This document shows positions 25,891 to 35,105 of a stretch of 64,000 nt of DNA, piece after piece; the first letter of the stretch is position 1, and the number at the start of each line of letters is the position of its first letter. Source of the stretch: Herbaspirillum sp. meg3. GTDB taxonomy: Bacteria; Pseudomonadota; Gammaproteobacteria; Burkholderiales; Burkholderiaceae_D. The notes under the pieces were generated by a model. It did no database searches, was not told where the DNA came from, and was given only the letters and a program-made list of their open reading frames with translations. The DNA is taken from contig NZ_CP022736.1 in assembly GCF_002257565.1 (NCBI RefSeq), forward strand, positions 186,001-250,000, in the 5' to 3' direction. The position numbers were made by a program, and so were the translations under genes.

Positions 25891-27357
25891 TCAGCTGGCG
25901 TGCTGATAGCCGCCGCCCAGTGCGCGCACCATGGAGACGTCGAGTGCGAACATGCGCGAACGCAGGGTCGACAGCTCGCGCAGATTGGTCAGCAGCGCAT
26001 CTTGTGCGTTGAGTACATCGAGGTAATTGGTGAGGCCGCCTTCATATCGGTTGCGTACGATGCGATAGGCTTCTTCGGCGGCGTGCGCGGCTTCTTCGGT
26101 CTTGTTCAGGCGACCGCTGAGCGCCTTCTCGCTGACGGCGACGTCGGCGACATCCTGCAAGGCTTGGGTGACGGCGCTGTCGTAATTGGCGACGGCTTCA
26201 TCGTAGCTGGCGCTGGCCGAGCGGAACTGTCCGCGCAGACGGCCGCCTTCAAAAATCGGCAGCGAGATGGCCGGGCCGAAGCTGCCGATGCTCGATCCCG
26301 ATTGCGTCAGCAGATTGGTACCCAGCGACTGGAAGCCGAAGTAGGCGCTCAGGTTCACATTGGGATAAAACTGTGCGCGCGCCACCTTGATCTGCTTGGC
26401 GGCCGACTCTGCACGTAGACGTGCGGCAACGATGTCGGGACGGCGTCCCAGCAATTCCGCCGGCAATTCCTTCGGCAGATTGAACGGCTTGGACATGTCG
26501 ATCACCGGGCGTGTCAGTTGCAGGCCGCGATCCGGACCGGCGCCGGCCAGCGCCGCCAGCTTGTTGCGCTGGAGTGCAATCGATTCATCCAGGCTCAGCA
26601 AATCGGCTTCGGCCATGGCGCGGCGAGCGGTGACTTGTTTGACGCTGCCTTCGGTTTCAAGACCGTTGATGCGGCGTTGCTGAAACAGATTTTCGGTTTC
26701 CACGCGCACTTGCAGTGCTGCTTCGGAAGTGTCGCGTTGGCTGAACAGGCGTTCCAGTTCGGCATAGGCCGCCGCGATTGACGTCGACAGCGTGATGCGC
26801 GCCTGTGCGGCATCGGCGCGCGCGGCTTCGAGGTCGGAGGTCGCGGCGGCGAGGGCCGCGCGGTTCTTGCCCCAGAAATCGATCTCATAGCTGAAGTCGA
26901 GCGTGGCGCGTGTTTCATTGTTGTAGCCGCGCGGCACAAAGTCGGCCGGCACGCCGTTGTTATAACTCTGCTTCATGCGATCCAGCGAAGCGTTTGCGCT
27001 GACCTGCGGCAGCAAGGCGGCGCCTTGTTGCTGTGCTACACCTTCGGCTTTCAGCAGGCGCGCACGCGCCACGGCCAAGGACGGTGCGCCGTGCAGCGCT
27101 TCACCGATCAGGGTGTTGAGTTGTTTATCGCCGTAGGCTGTCCACCAGTTATCGTCGGGCCAGGCAACAGTGGTGCCGGTGAGCGATTGCGATGATTGAT
27201 AGGCGTCGGCCGCCTTGGGCTCGGCGCGCGGGCCGAGGTCGGAGAACTGCGCGCAGCCGGCCAGCGTCAATGCCGCCAAGGCCAGCGCCGACAACATCAG
27301 CAGCGGTCTCAGCGGCTGCGAACGGTTTTTCTTGAAGGAAACAGATTGAACTTCCAT
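25891..27357 (-). CDS. Efflux outer-membrane lipoprotein, NodT/OprM type
   Basis: A 488-residue channel subunit with a signal peptide ending in lipobox LAGC (Cys35). Two OEP domains carry the AELLGRRPDIVAARLRAESA linker. It is the first gene of the operon and faces the TetR gene across a 12-bp palindrome. It is the third such lipoprotein in the window and is not closely similar to the other two. Confidence 0.93.
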   Translation of the reverse strand: MEVQSVSFKKNRSQPLRPLLMLSALALAALTLAGCAQFSDLGPRAEPKAADAYQSSQSLTGTTVAWPDDNWWTAYGDKQLNTLIGEALHGAPSLAVARARLLKAEGVAQQQGAALLPQVSANASLDRMKQSYNNGVPADFVPRGYNNETRATLDFSYEIDFWGKNRAALAAATSDLEAARADAAQARITLSTSIAAAYAELERLFSQRDTSEAALQVRVETENLFQQRRINGLETEGSVKQVTARRAMAEADLLSLDESIALQRNKLAALAGAGPDRGLQLTRPVIDMSKPFNLPKELPAELLGRRPDIVAARLRAESAAKQIKVARAQFYPNVNLSAYFGFQSLGTNLLTQSGSSIGSFGPAISLPIFEGGRLRGQFRSASASYDEAVANYDSAVTQALQDVADVAVSEKALSGRLNKTEEAAHAAEEAYRIVRNRYEGGLTNYLDVLNAQDALLTNLRELSTLRSRMFALDVSMVRALGGGYQHAS

Positions 27358-27379
27358 GATGTAAATCCACTTATAATTA

Positions 27380-27391
27380 AACTGTACAGTT
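27380..27391. promoter_or_regulatory. Palindromic operator AACTGTACAGTT
   Basis: A perfect 12-bp palindrome lies 23 bases upstream of the lipoprotein start and is followed by TATAGT. It resembles the short symmetric sites of AcrR/AmeR-like TetR repressors. The divergent TetR protein (27555) is the likely ligand. Confidence 0.65.
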
Positions 27392-27554
27392 CAGTATAGT
27401 ATTGACTTTTAACGAGCGTCAAGCAAAACTAGGCGAAAATACGGGGCGCAAATGTTGCAGTCGCAAAAAAAGCAACAGCCTCCGGGGAAACCAGGCGGGA
27501 CGAGGTCGAGGCAGCAATGGCGATCACGGCCCAGCCACACAGACAAAGATTTAC

Positions 27555-28175
27555 ATGCGTAAGAAAAGTGAAGAACGGCGCCAGGCCATCATCGATGTCG
27601 CGGCGGAATTATTTAACGAAATAGGATTCGATCGAACCTCGATGGCCGAGATTTCCGCGCGCCTGGGTGGATCGAAGGCGACGCTGTACAACTATTTCTC
27701 ATCGAAGGAAGAAATCTTTCTTGCCGTCATGAAGCAGCAGGCCGGCATGCAGTTTGAGTCGCTCTTCGCCATCCTCGCAGAAGACAGCAAGGATCCGGAA
27801 CAAGTACGCGCGACGTTGAAATTATTTGCCAATAAGTATTTGCATCTGGTGCTGTCACCCGAAGTGATCGCCGTGCGACGCTTGCTGTATTACAACGCCG
27901 AGCGCTCCGAGCTGGGATGTTTATATTACGAAAACGGCCCACGGCGCGGTTGGCTGGCCATCGCTGACTTCATGAAACGCGCGATGGAAAAAGGCATCTT
28001 CCGGGAAGCTGACTCCTGGCTTGCAGGAATACAGTTCCGCGTACTGATTGAGGCGGAATGGGCAGAGGGGCGCATCCTTAACGTGATCACTTCGTTGCCG
28101 CCCGCCAAGGTGAAAGAGTCGGTGGAGCGCGCGCTCGATGCGTTCTATCGCATCTATGCTGCAGAACGCAGTTGA
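27555..28175 (+). CDS. TetR-family repressor of the adjacent efflux operon
   Basis: A 206-residue regulator. Its HTH contains FDRTSMAEISARLGGSKATLYNYF (in part, about residues 24-47), with KEEIFLAVM after it. The C-terminal domain is of the AcrR/TetR_C type. A longer in-frame ORF begins at 27402, but the homologous N-terminus begins MRKKSEERRQAI at 27555, so this start was taken. It faces the lipoprotein-EmrA-EmrB operon, which it probably represses through the palindrome at 27380. Confidence 0.9.
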   Translation: MRKKSEERRQAIIDVAAELFNEIGFDRTSMAEISARLGGSKATLYNYFSSKEEIFLAVMKQQAGMQFESLFAILAEDSKDPEQVRATLKLFANKYLHLVLSPEVIAVRRLLYYNAERSELGCLYYENGPRRGWLAIADFMKRAMEKGIFREADSWLAGIQFRVLIEAEWAEGRILNVITSLPPAKVKESVERALDAFYRIYAAERS

Positions 28176-28561
28176 GTACATCTCCGCGCTGTGATGGCAA
28201 GATGATGATCCGCGCAAGGATCAGGATAAGCGCCAAGACAAGCGTCAGCATTTCGTCAGCCATCGCTGGCAACATCAGCAATACCCCCGGACGTCAATAC
28301 CGATATCCCGTCATATTCACATCACAATGCCGTGTAAAAATGCACGGCAGCCCTCTCTTCTGAACGTTCTCGCGGCCCCGGCGGGGCGGCGTTTCAGAAC
28401 ATCCCTATAGGTACAAATGGGTAGTAAACAACCTCTTTCTTGCATGATCAAGAAAGAGGGGAGGTGCGTACCATTCATGGGATGCTGGCGCTGAGTGTAT
28501 CGCCGCTTTCAAAAAAGCCAACAAAACAGCAATTTATATATCTCCACCTGAGGCAATCATC
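28176..28561. other. Intergenic region upstream of chemoreceptor gene
   Basis: A 386-base gap. It contains a GC-rich hairpin (GCCCC-ggc-GGGGC near 28375-28387) that may end the TetR transcript, and a perfect long inverted repeat at 28432-28459. No small gene was recognised. Confidence 0.5.
28432..28459. repeat. Perfect 11-bp inverted repeat (hairpin)
   Basis: CCTCTTTCTTG (28432-28442) and CAAGAAAGAGG (28449-28459) flank the six-base loop CATGAT. There is no T run after it on the plus strand. It lies 103 bases before the chemoreceptor start, probably in its 5' leader or as an operator. Confidence 0.6.
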
Positions 28562-30115
28562 ATGACCTGGTTTTATAACCTGAACATCGCCAAAAAACTG
28601 ATTCTTTCCTTCCTTGCTGTTGTTGTGCTGACGGCGTCGCTCGGCATTTTTTCCATCGTCGAACTGGTCAAGGTCAATCAGGCATCCACCGATATTGCCA
28701 CGAACTGGATGCCAAGCATTAAGCTGGGTTTGCAGCTGCAGACATCGATGGCGCGTTTCCGCATTTCTGAACTGCAGCACATCGTATCAACAGATGATAA
28801 AGACTACGACGACGCCGAAAAGGCAATGAAGACGCGCATGGAAATCATCAACAAGGATCTCAAGACTTACGAAGATCTGATCTCGGAACCGGAAGAGCGC
28901 GTGTTGTATCCACAATTTCAGCAGACGATGACGAAGTATCTGGCCGAGAACAAAAAAATCATGGCGCTGTCGCGTGCCAATCAGAAAGAAGAGGCACGCG
29001 CGCAATACAAGGGCGAATCGAACAAACTGTTCCGCCAGGCTGTCGACCAGCTAGGTGGTCTCGTCAAGATCAACGATGACGGCGCGACGCGTTCCAACAA
29101 CGACGCCGACAAGGTGTTCAATATGGCACGCGGCTGGATTCTCGGCCTGTTGATCGCCATCGTGGTGATCGCCATGTCCTTGGCGGTCTGGGTTGCACGA
29201 ATCGTTTCCTTGCCGCTCAATAAGGCTGTCGACGTTGCACAACGTGTGGCAGGCGGCGATCTCGGTGGCGATATTCGCTCTGAAAGCAGCGACGAAACCG
29301 GACGCCTGATGCTGGCGCTCAAAGCCATGAACGACAGCCTGCAGAAGATTGTTGGCGAAGTGCGTATCGGCACCGACACCATTGCGACCGCATCGACCCA
29401 GATCGCCAGCGGCAATCTCGATTTGTCTTCACGTACCGAACAGCAAGCCGGCTCGCTCGAAGAAACCGCCTCGGCGATGGAAGAGCTCACCTCGACCGTG
29501 AAACAGAATGCCGACAATGCGCGTCAGGCCAACCAGCTCGCTGTGTCGGCATCGGAAGTTGCACAGCAAGGCGGCGCCGTGGTGGGGCAGGTGGTCGATA
29601 CAATGGGATCAATCAACGACTCCTCGCGCAAGATTGTGGACATCATCAGTGTCATCGATGGCATCGCCTTTCAAACCAATATTCTTGCGCTGAATGCAGC
29701 CGTTGAAGCGGCACGCGCCGGCGAACAAGGACGCGGCTTTGCGGTGGTGGCGTCGGAAGTGCGTAGTCTGGCGCAACGCTCCTCCGCTGCAGCGAAAGAG
29801 ATCAAGGCGCTGATCGATGACTCGGTCTCGAAGGTCGATGTCGGCAGCAAGCTGGTGCAGCAGGCTGGTGAAACCATGCAAGAGGTTGTCGCCAGCGTGC
29901 GTCGCGTGACCGACATCGTCGGCGAAATCAGCGCAGCCAGCACAGAGCAAAGCACCGGCATCGAAGAAGTCAATCGCGCCATTACGCAAATGGATGAGAC
30001 CACGCAGCAAAACGCCGCACTGGTGGAAGAGGCGGCCGCGGCGGCACAATCCCTCCAGGAGCAAGCCAGCAAGTTGACGCAGGTCGTCAGCGTGTTCAAG
30101 CTGCCCCGCCGTTAG
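28562..30115 (+). CDS. Methyl-accepting chemotaxis protein
   Basis: A 517-residue chemoreceptor. The first membrane helix is near residues 11-31, followed by a four-helix-bundle type periplasmic domain (to about 190), a second helix (about 192-212), a HAMP domain with LPLNKAVDVAQRVAGGDL, and the signalling domain containing IDGIAFQTNILALNAAVE. The Tar/Tsr-type NWETF receptor-binding tail is absent; it ends FKLPRR. The ligand is unknown. A strong terminator follows at 30160, so it is monocistronic. Confidence 0.93.
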   Translation: MTWFYNLNIAKKLILSFLAVVVLTASLGIFSIVELVKVNQASTDIATNWMPSIKLGLQLQTSMARFRISELQHIVSTDDKDYDDAEKAMKTRMEIINKDLKTYEDLISEPEERVLYPQFQQTMTKYLAENKKIMALSRANQKEEARAQYKGESNKLFRQAVDQLGGLVKINDDGATRSNNDADKVFNMARGWILGLLIAIVVIAMSLAVWVARIVSLPLNKAVDVAQRVAGGDLGGDIRSESSDETGRLMLALKAMNDSLQKIVGEVRIGTDTIATASTQIASGNLDLSSRTEQQAGSLEETASAMEELTSTVKQNADNARQANQLAVSASEVAQQGGAVVGQVVDTMGSINDSSRKIVDIISVIDGIAFQTNILALNAAVEAARAGEQGRGFAVVASEVRSLAQRSSAAAKEIKALIDDSVSKVDVGSKLVQQAGETMQEVVASVRRVTDIVGEISAASTEQSTGIEEVNRAITQMDETTQQNAALVEEAAAAAQSLQEQASKLTQVVSVFKLPRR

Positions 30116-30649
30116 AAGTCTGAGCAGAGGAGCGCCGGTCCGCCGGATCTCCCGAAAAGAAGCCCGTGATGCAGAGACTGCTTGCGGGCTTTTTTGTTGC
30201 CGCAGTCAGTCAGACCGCGATCAGAGAGAGGGGAGTACTCGTTCTTTCTCTTTTCGACTTTGCGCAAAATGCGAGCAATAGGAATATCACATAGGTCGCG
30301 CCTGAGCCTGAAAATTAATAGTGCGACAACAAAGGGCTGGCAATCATCCGGCAATGCATTGCAGTAATGGAAACACCCTTGCCAATATGCGAGCTGGAAA
30401 ATGTAAATGAGGGGTTTCCACTGCTGAATATCATTGCTTATTGGAAATTGTTTGTGAGACTATGCGAGGTTGAATGAGAAGTTGTTAGAAACTAACCGAG
30501 TTTCAGCCAGCGAACACCGGTGCATTAATCGGCGCGCAAGCAGCGCGCTGCGGTGGCATGCAAGCCATGACGGGGCCACCCCTCCCGTTTACCGGAAGCG
30601 CGATGCGACTCAAGCGATGTGAACGGTAGTCCGTAGATGCGCAACGCCT
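30116..30649. other. Intergenic region between chemoreceptor and EAL genes
   Basis: A 534-base gap holding the chemoreceptor terminator at 30160-30195. TGGAAAC near 30368 and GTTTCCA near 30414 are imperfect inverted partners. A gene or known riboswitch was not recognised in the remainder. Confidence 0.45.
30160..30195 (+). terminator. Rho-independent terminator of chemoreceptor gene
   Basis: AAGCCCG (30160-30166) pairs with CGGGCTT (30185-30191), and the latter runs into TTTTTTG. It lies 45 bases after the stop codon. Confidence 0.8.
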
Positions 30650-32926
30650 GTGCCCAAACTCACCAAGAAAAATACAATGTTCCAGTGGCTACTGCTTAAA
30701 GAAAATGCGCTCAGCGCAGCGGAAAACACAGTCTGGAAAGAGAGCGCTCTGCGCATCATTCTGATGTCGGGCCTGCTGCTCGAGTTTGGTATCGGCCTGC
30801 TCAGCGCCATGGATGCCGTCAAGGTCGGCGCCTACTACATCATCGTCATCGTGACTGGCTTTTTCATCGCCTTGTCGATGGCGGTGTTCGCTTCTCTGCG
30901 GCGGCCGGTGATCGGCAGCGCGATGCTGATTGCGACCATTTATGCTGCAGCATTTTGTATCGTCTACTTCATCAGAGATACCGAAATCGCCAAGCTGGGT
31001 ATCATGTTTGTCTATACCGCGCCGTTGATTGCACGTATCTTTTTCGGCTCGCGCCTGGCGCTGGTGCTGATGGCGGTCAACGTGTTTCCCTTCATGCTGT
31101 TGATTCGCAACGAGCCCTTGCCCAGCTATCCGGGTCTGGAGACACCGCTGGCCAACGCCCATGCCTACATCCAGGCGTTGCTGTTCTTGTTCTTCAATAT
31201 CTGCGTGCCGCTGGGCGTGTTTCGTCTTCTGCATGCGCTGGATGCGGCGATCAGACGTCATCGCACAGCGAGCATGGAACTGGAGAGCAGCCACGCGCAA
31301 TATCAGGAAATCTTTGAGAACGCCGGCGGCGCGATCCTGTTGTGCGATGCTCACGCACGTATCCTGAAAGCGAACTCGCTGGCCGACGCCATTATTGGCC
31401 GCCAGGACAAGAAAAATGCCAGTCTGTTTGCGCTCTTGGCGCACAAGTGCAAAGACAAGGAAGAGAAAACCGCCGACATTCTGTCGCTCAAACCGGGGCA
31501 GGAGTTTGAGACCCGCGACGGCAGATTGATCTCGATAGAAACCATCTCGCCCACCTCCAAAAATCATTACATCGTCCTGTTGCGCGACATTTCGCAGATG
31601 CGCCGTATCCAGGAGGCGCTCAATCGCAGCAAGGAGCGTGAGTCTTTTCTCAGCAGCCACGATCAGCTGACGCAACTGCCCAATCGCGACTCCATGCTGC
31701 AGCAACTTGCCGCTGCGATGAGCGCCATGCCGCCGCGTCGCCAGCTCGCGCTGATCATCATTCGTCTCGACAGCATCAAATATGTCAACGACGCGCACGG
31801 CAGTACTGCCGGCGACGACTTGATTGTGGCCTTTGCGCAGAGGCTCAAACATTTGCTGCCGGACGACAGTCTGTGCGGACGCCTGCGCAGCGTCGTGTTT
31901 GGCTTCACGATCGAAAGTAGTCATGGTAGCCGCGATGCCATCCCTCAGATCGAACATATCCGGCGTAGTCTGCCCGAAGAACTCATCATCAATGGTGAGC
32001 GCCATCCGGTACAGATATCCATGGCGGTAGCGTTTTCTCGTCCCGGTGAAACCGACGGCGAGGGTTTGCTACAGCGGGGAAAGATCGCGCTCGATACTGC
32101 CCGCCGTTCCGGCAACCAGAGCGTTGCCGTGTTCGACGACGAAGCTGCTACGCAAGTCCGGCGCCGTCTCAATATCGAACAGGCCATCCTCATGGCGCTG
32201 CCCGAAAACGAAATGCGTCTGGTCTATCAGCCCAAGGTAACGCAGGATGGTGAAATCGTCGGATTGGAAGCGCTGATACGCTGGCGCTCGCCAACGCTGG
32301 GAGATGTCTCTCCCGCCGAATTTATCCCCGTGGCGGAAAGCAGCGGGGCGATTCACTTCATCACCGCCTTTGTGGTCGACAGTGTCTGCACGTACATCCG
32401 CCAGACGCTGGACGCGGGCGGGCGCTGTCTGCCGATTGCCATCAACCTGTCGGCCATCGATATCGTGCGGGCCGATCTGCTCGATTTGGTCAATGCCTCT
32501 TGTCAGAAACATCGCATCAGTTCCGACTATCTGGAGTTTGAGATTACCGAGACCGGCCTGGTCGGGAACGAGAATCTGGCGATCAGCCATCTGGAGGCGC
32601 TCAACGCCAAAGGTTACGGCATTACCATCGACGATTTTGGGACCGGTTACTCTTCTTTGCAGAAGCTAAGTCGCTTTCCCACGAAAAGTATTAAGATAGA
32701 CCAGTCTTTTGTGGCGCAAATCGGGATTAGCGAGAAGAGCGAGCTGATTATCCGCGCGGTGGTGTCGCTGGCAAAAATCCTCTCCTGCACGACGGTTGCC
32801 GAAGGGGTCGAAACGCTGGTGCAGGAGAAATTTCTCAAAGCCATCGGATGCCAGTTCTTTCAGGGGTTCTACTACTATCCGCCCATGGAGTTTCAGCAAG
32901 TCAATCAATTGCTGAAGGGACGCTGA
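30650..32926 (+). CDS. Membrane-bound PAS-GGDEF-EAL protein, probable c-di-GMP phosphodiesterase
   Basis: A 758-residue protein. Five or six membrane helices fill residues 30-200, then come a PAS-like domain (about 215-330), a GGDEF-fold domain (about 335-495) and a C-terminal EAL domain (about 510-755). The GGDEF motif is lost: the segment reads CGRLRSVVFGFTIE. The EAL domain keeps its catalytic residues: LEALIRW, INLSAIDI, the E of EITET, DDFGTGYSSL, KIDQSFV, EGVET and QGFYYYPPM. It should therefore degrade c-di-GMP, with the GGDEF relic possibly sensing GTP. The start may be the GTG used here or ATG at 30677; neither has a strong ribosome-binding site. Confidence 0.9.
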   Translation: MPKLTKKNTMFQWLLLKENALSAAENTVWKESALRIILMSGLLLEFGIGLLSAMDAVKVGAYYIIVIVTGFFIALSMAVFASLRRPVIGSAMLIATIYAAAFCIVYFIRDTEIAKLGIMFVYTAPLIARIFFGSRLALVLMAVNVFPFMLLIRNEPLPSYPGLETPLANAHAYIQALLFLFFNICVPLGVFRLLHALDAAIRRHRTASMELESSHAQYQEIFENAGGAILLCDAHARILKANSLADAIIGRQDKKNASLFALLAHKCKDKEEKTADILSLKPGQEFETRDGRLISIETISPTSKNHYIVLLRDISQMRRIQEALNRSKERESFLSSHDQLTQLPNRDSMLQQLAAAMSAMPPRRQLALIIIRLDSIKYVNDAHGSTAGDDLIVAFAQRLKHLLPDDSLCGRLRSVVFGFTIESSHGSRDAIPQIEHIRRSLPEELIINGERHPVQISMAVAFSRPGETDGEGLLQRGKIALDTARRSGNQSVAVFDDEAATQVRRRLNIEQAILMALPENEMRLVYQPKVTQDGEIVGLEALIRWRSPTLGDVSPAEFIPVAESSGAIHFITAFVVDSVCTYIRQTLDAGGRCLPIAINLSAIDIVRADLLDLVNASCQKHRISSDYLEFEITETGLVGNENLAISHLEALNAKGYGITIDDFGTGYSSLQKLSRFPTKSIKIDQSFVAQIGISEKSELIIRAVVSLAKILSCTTVAEGVETLVQEKFLKAIGCQFFQGFYYYPPMEFQQVNQLLKGR

Positions 32927-33050
32927 AGCACGACGGTGTCATTGCCATGCATCTTGATGCTCGGATGTGATTCCGGATCGGCGCCGCAAAGACAACAACG
33001 TTAAGCGGCTGTCCGCACCATCCCGGTACCATCAGAGAGAGACACACGAC

Positions 33051-33989
33051 ATGAGCAAGAACAAGAATGCGACCACGCCCGTCTATCGCGGCGTTTTCCC
33101 CGTAGCGCCGACCATTTTCGACGATCATGGCGATATCGACCTTGAAGGGCAGCGTCGCTGTATCGACTTCATGATTGATGCCGGCTCCGACGGCATCTGT
33201 ATCCTGGCTAATTTCTCCGAACAGTTCGCACTTACCGACGACGAGCGTAGTTCGCTCATCAGCACGGTGCTTGATCACGTCGCCGGACGCGTGCCGGTGA
33301 TCGTGACAACGACGCATTTCAGCTCACGTATCTGCGCTCAGCGCAGCCGCATGGCGCAAGACGCCGGCGCAGCGATGGTCATGATCATGCCGCCGTATCA
33401 CGGCGCGACGATTCGCATTGGCGAGACCGGCATTTACGATTTCTTCAACACTGTGTCGGATGCGATCAGCATTCCCATCATGATCCAGGATGCTCCTGTC
33501 AGCGGCACTACGCTGTCACCGTCGCTGCTGGTGCGCATGGCCAAGGACATCGCCAATGTTTCCTACTTCAAGATCGAAGTACCGCAAGCGGCCAACAAAC
33601 TGCGCGAAATCATTGCGCTCGGCGGCGAAGCGATTGTCGGTCCTTGGGATGGTGAAGAAGCCATCACGCTGATGGCCGATCTGGATGCCGGTGCGACCGG
33701 TGCAATGACCGGTGGCGGTTATCCGGATGGTATTCGCCGTATTCTCGATGCTTACTTTGCCGGTGATACCGAACTGGCGGCGCAGCATTATCAGCAATGG
33801 CTGCCGCTGATCAACTATGAAAACCGTCAGGGCGGTCTTGCATCGTGCAAGGCCCTGATGAAAGAAGGCGGCATCATCAAGTCGGATGCGGTGCGTCACC
33901 CACTGCCGGCGATGCATCCGGCAACACGCGAAGGCCTGATCAAGATCGCACGCCGTCTTGATCCTCTGGTGCTGCGCTGGGGCAAATAA
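33051..33989 (+). CDS. L-2-keto-3-deoxyarabonate dehydratase-like enzyme (DHDPS/NAL family)
   Basis: A 312-residue Schiff-base aldolase/dehydratase. The start YRGVFPVAPTIFDDHGDIDL, the ILANFSEQFALTDDER segment, Tyr116 in MPPYHG and the Schiff-base Lys174 in SYFKIE match what I recall of Azospirillum L-2-keto-3-deoxyarabonate dehydratase, which makes 2-oxoglutarate semialdehyde in the non-phosphorylating L-arabinose route. No arabinose dehydrogenase, lactonase, arabonate dehydratase or sugar transporter is next to it, so the pathway role is inferred from similarity alone. The ATG at 33051 follows AGAGAGA; an upstream in-frame start was rejected. Confidence 0.8.
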   Translation: MSKNKNATTPVYRGVFPVAPTIFDDHGDIDLEGQRRCIDFMIDAGSDGICILANFSEQFALTDDERSSLISTVLDHVAGRVPVIVTTTHFSSRICAQRSRMAQDAGAAMVMIMPPYHGATIRIGETGIYDFFNTVSDAISIPIMIQDAPVSGTTLSPSLLVRMAKDIANVSYFKIEVPQAANKLREIIALGGEAIVGPWDGEEAITLMADLDAGATGAMTGGGYPDGIRRILDAYFAGDTELAAQHYQQWLPLINYENRQGGLASCKALMKEGGIIKSDAVRHPLPAMHPATREGLIKIARRLDPLVLRWGK

Positions 33990-34010
33990 GACCTTGAATA
34001 AGCAACTGTC

Positions 34011-34043
34011 TATTGAGCTTCTTATTGAGCTGCTTACTTAGCT
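34011..34043. repeat. Degenerate 12-bp tandem repeat, three copies
   Basis: TATTGAGCT at 34011 and 34023, and TACTTAGCT at 34035, recur with a 12-base period. The repeats lie between the convergent dehydratase and LLM genes. Confidence 0.6.
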
Positions 34044-34061
34044 TAACAAGCAATAATCCGG

Positions 34062-35021
34062 TCATCCCAATTGCGGGATGACCTCGCGGCCGATTTCATC
34101 CATCACTTCTCTGCGCGGCCTGCCCTGGCGCGCCAGATTCAACAGCACGTGGCCGACGCCATAGCCGTGCAATCTCTGCAGATAATCCAGCAAGGCATAG
34201 CGGCCGCTGCGCATGCCCAGGGTGATTGGCTCGGACGGCGCGTCCGGATCGTCCAGCAAATCCAGATTCAAGGACTGAATAAAGGGTTTGGCGGCGCCAC
34301 CCGCGCGTTGCGCCAGCGCCTGTTGCCATAAGCCGATGCGACCTTGCTGGCGTTGTTCTTCGCGATGGTAGGATGCCCAGCCGTCGGCGTTGGCAGCGAT
34401 CCACTGCAATGACTGGCGAGCCGAGCCGACAGCCAGCATGGCAATACGTTGGGCGGCTCGCGGCAAGACTGCATGGCCGCCGGTAGCGTTCATCAATACC
34501 TGCTTCGCTGCGTCATCCGGCGCATCGTCGAGCGCAGCGCGCACGACCTCCCAATGAGCGCGAAAGCGTTCTCCGCCCTGTTCCGCCGTCATGCCGAATG
34601 CGGCAAATTCTTCTTCGCGGTCACCCGATCCGACACCGAGCAAAAAGCGGCCTCCGGACAGGCGATCAAGCGTCAGCGCACTCTTCGCCAGCAGCAAGGG
34701 ATGGCGTAACGGCAGTACCGCCGCTGCTGTGCCGACTGCGATCGTATTGGTTGCCGCGGCGAGCATGCCCAGCCAGAGAAAAGGATCGTCCAGCGCACTG
34801 ACTTCACCTGCCTGAGGAATCATCAGCGGTACGTCACGCGTCCACAGCGCGGAAAAGCCGCACGCCTCGGCATGCTGCGCCAGCGCCTTTTCCGTGGCCG
34901 GGTCTGCCAGTACGCCGGCGGGTGGCGTCAGAGGCGTCATCAGGCCGAGCGTCAGGCGGCCCTCGGGAAACACCAGCGAATAAGCTTTATTGAGCATGTG
35001 CACAACCATGTCGAAGATCAT
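34062..35021 (-). CDS. LLM-class flavin-dependent oxidoreductase
   Basis: About 319 residues of the bacterial luciferase-like monooxygenase fold. Seen are LTLGLMTPLTPP, FSALWTRDVPL, NTIAVGTAAAVLPLRHPLLLAKSALTLDRLSGGRFLLGVGSGDREEEF (in parts), which hold the F420/FMN-binding segments of the family. It is likely FMN/NADH dependent. Starts at 35021 or 34997 are both possible; no strong ribosome-binding site decides it. It is 85 bases downstream of the DUF1223 gene on the same strand. The substrate is unknown. Confidence 0.85.
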   Translation of the reverse strand: MIFDMVVHMLNKAYSLVFPEGRLTLGLMTPLTPPAGVLADPATEKALAQHAEACGFSALWTRDVPLMIPQAGEVSALDDPFLWLGMLAAATNTIAVGTAAAVLPLRHPLLLAKSALTLDRLSGGRFLLGVGSGDREEEFAAFGMTAEQGGERFRAHWEVVRAALDDAPDDAAKQVLMNATGGHAVLPRAAQRIAMLAVGSARQSLQWIAANADGWASYHREEQRQQGRIGLWQQALAQRAGGAAKPFIQSLNLDLLDDPDAPSEPITLGMRSGRYALLDYLQRLHGYGVGHVLLNLARQGRPRREVMDEIGREVIPQLG

Positions 35022-35105
35022 GAAGTGCGTTCATTGTCGCCGATTATGTGGATTGTGTCGGTTGTACTCTCCAAGTTGGATTCGGGCCGGCGAGTCGAAC
35101 AAATC

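Noticed and set aside
30196..30649. Possible c-di-GMP riboswitch before the EAL gene
   Set aside because: I could not find the conserved GEMM-I or GEMM-II core elements in this stretch.
34011..34043. Possible CRISPR array
   Set aside because: Repeats are 9-12 bases with 3-base spacing and no spacers or cas genes. The same holds for the arrays at 40355, 46860 and 60461.
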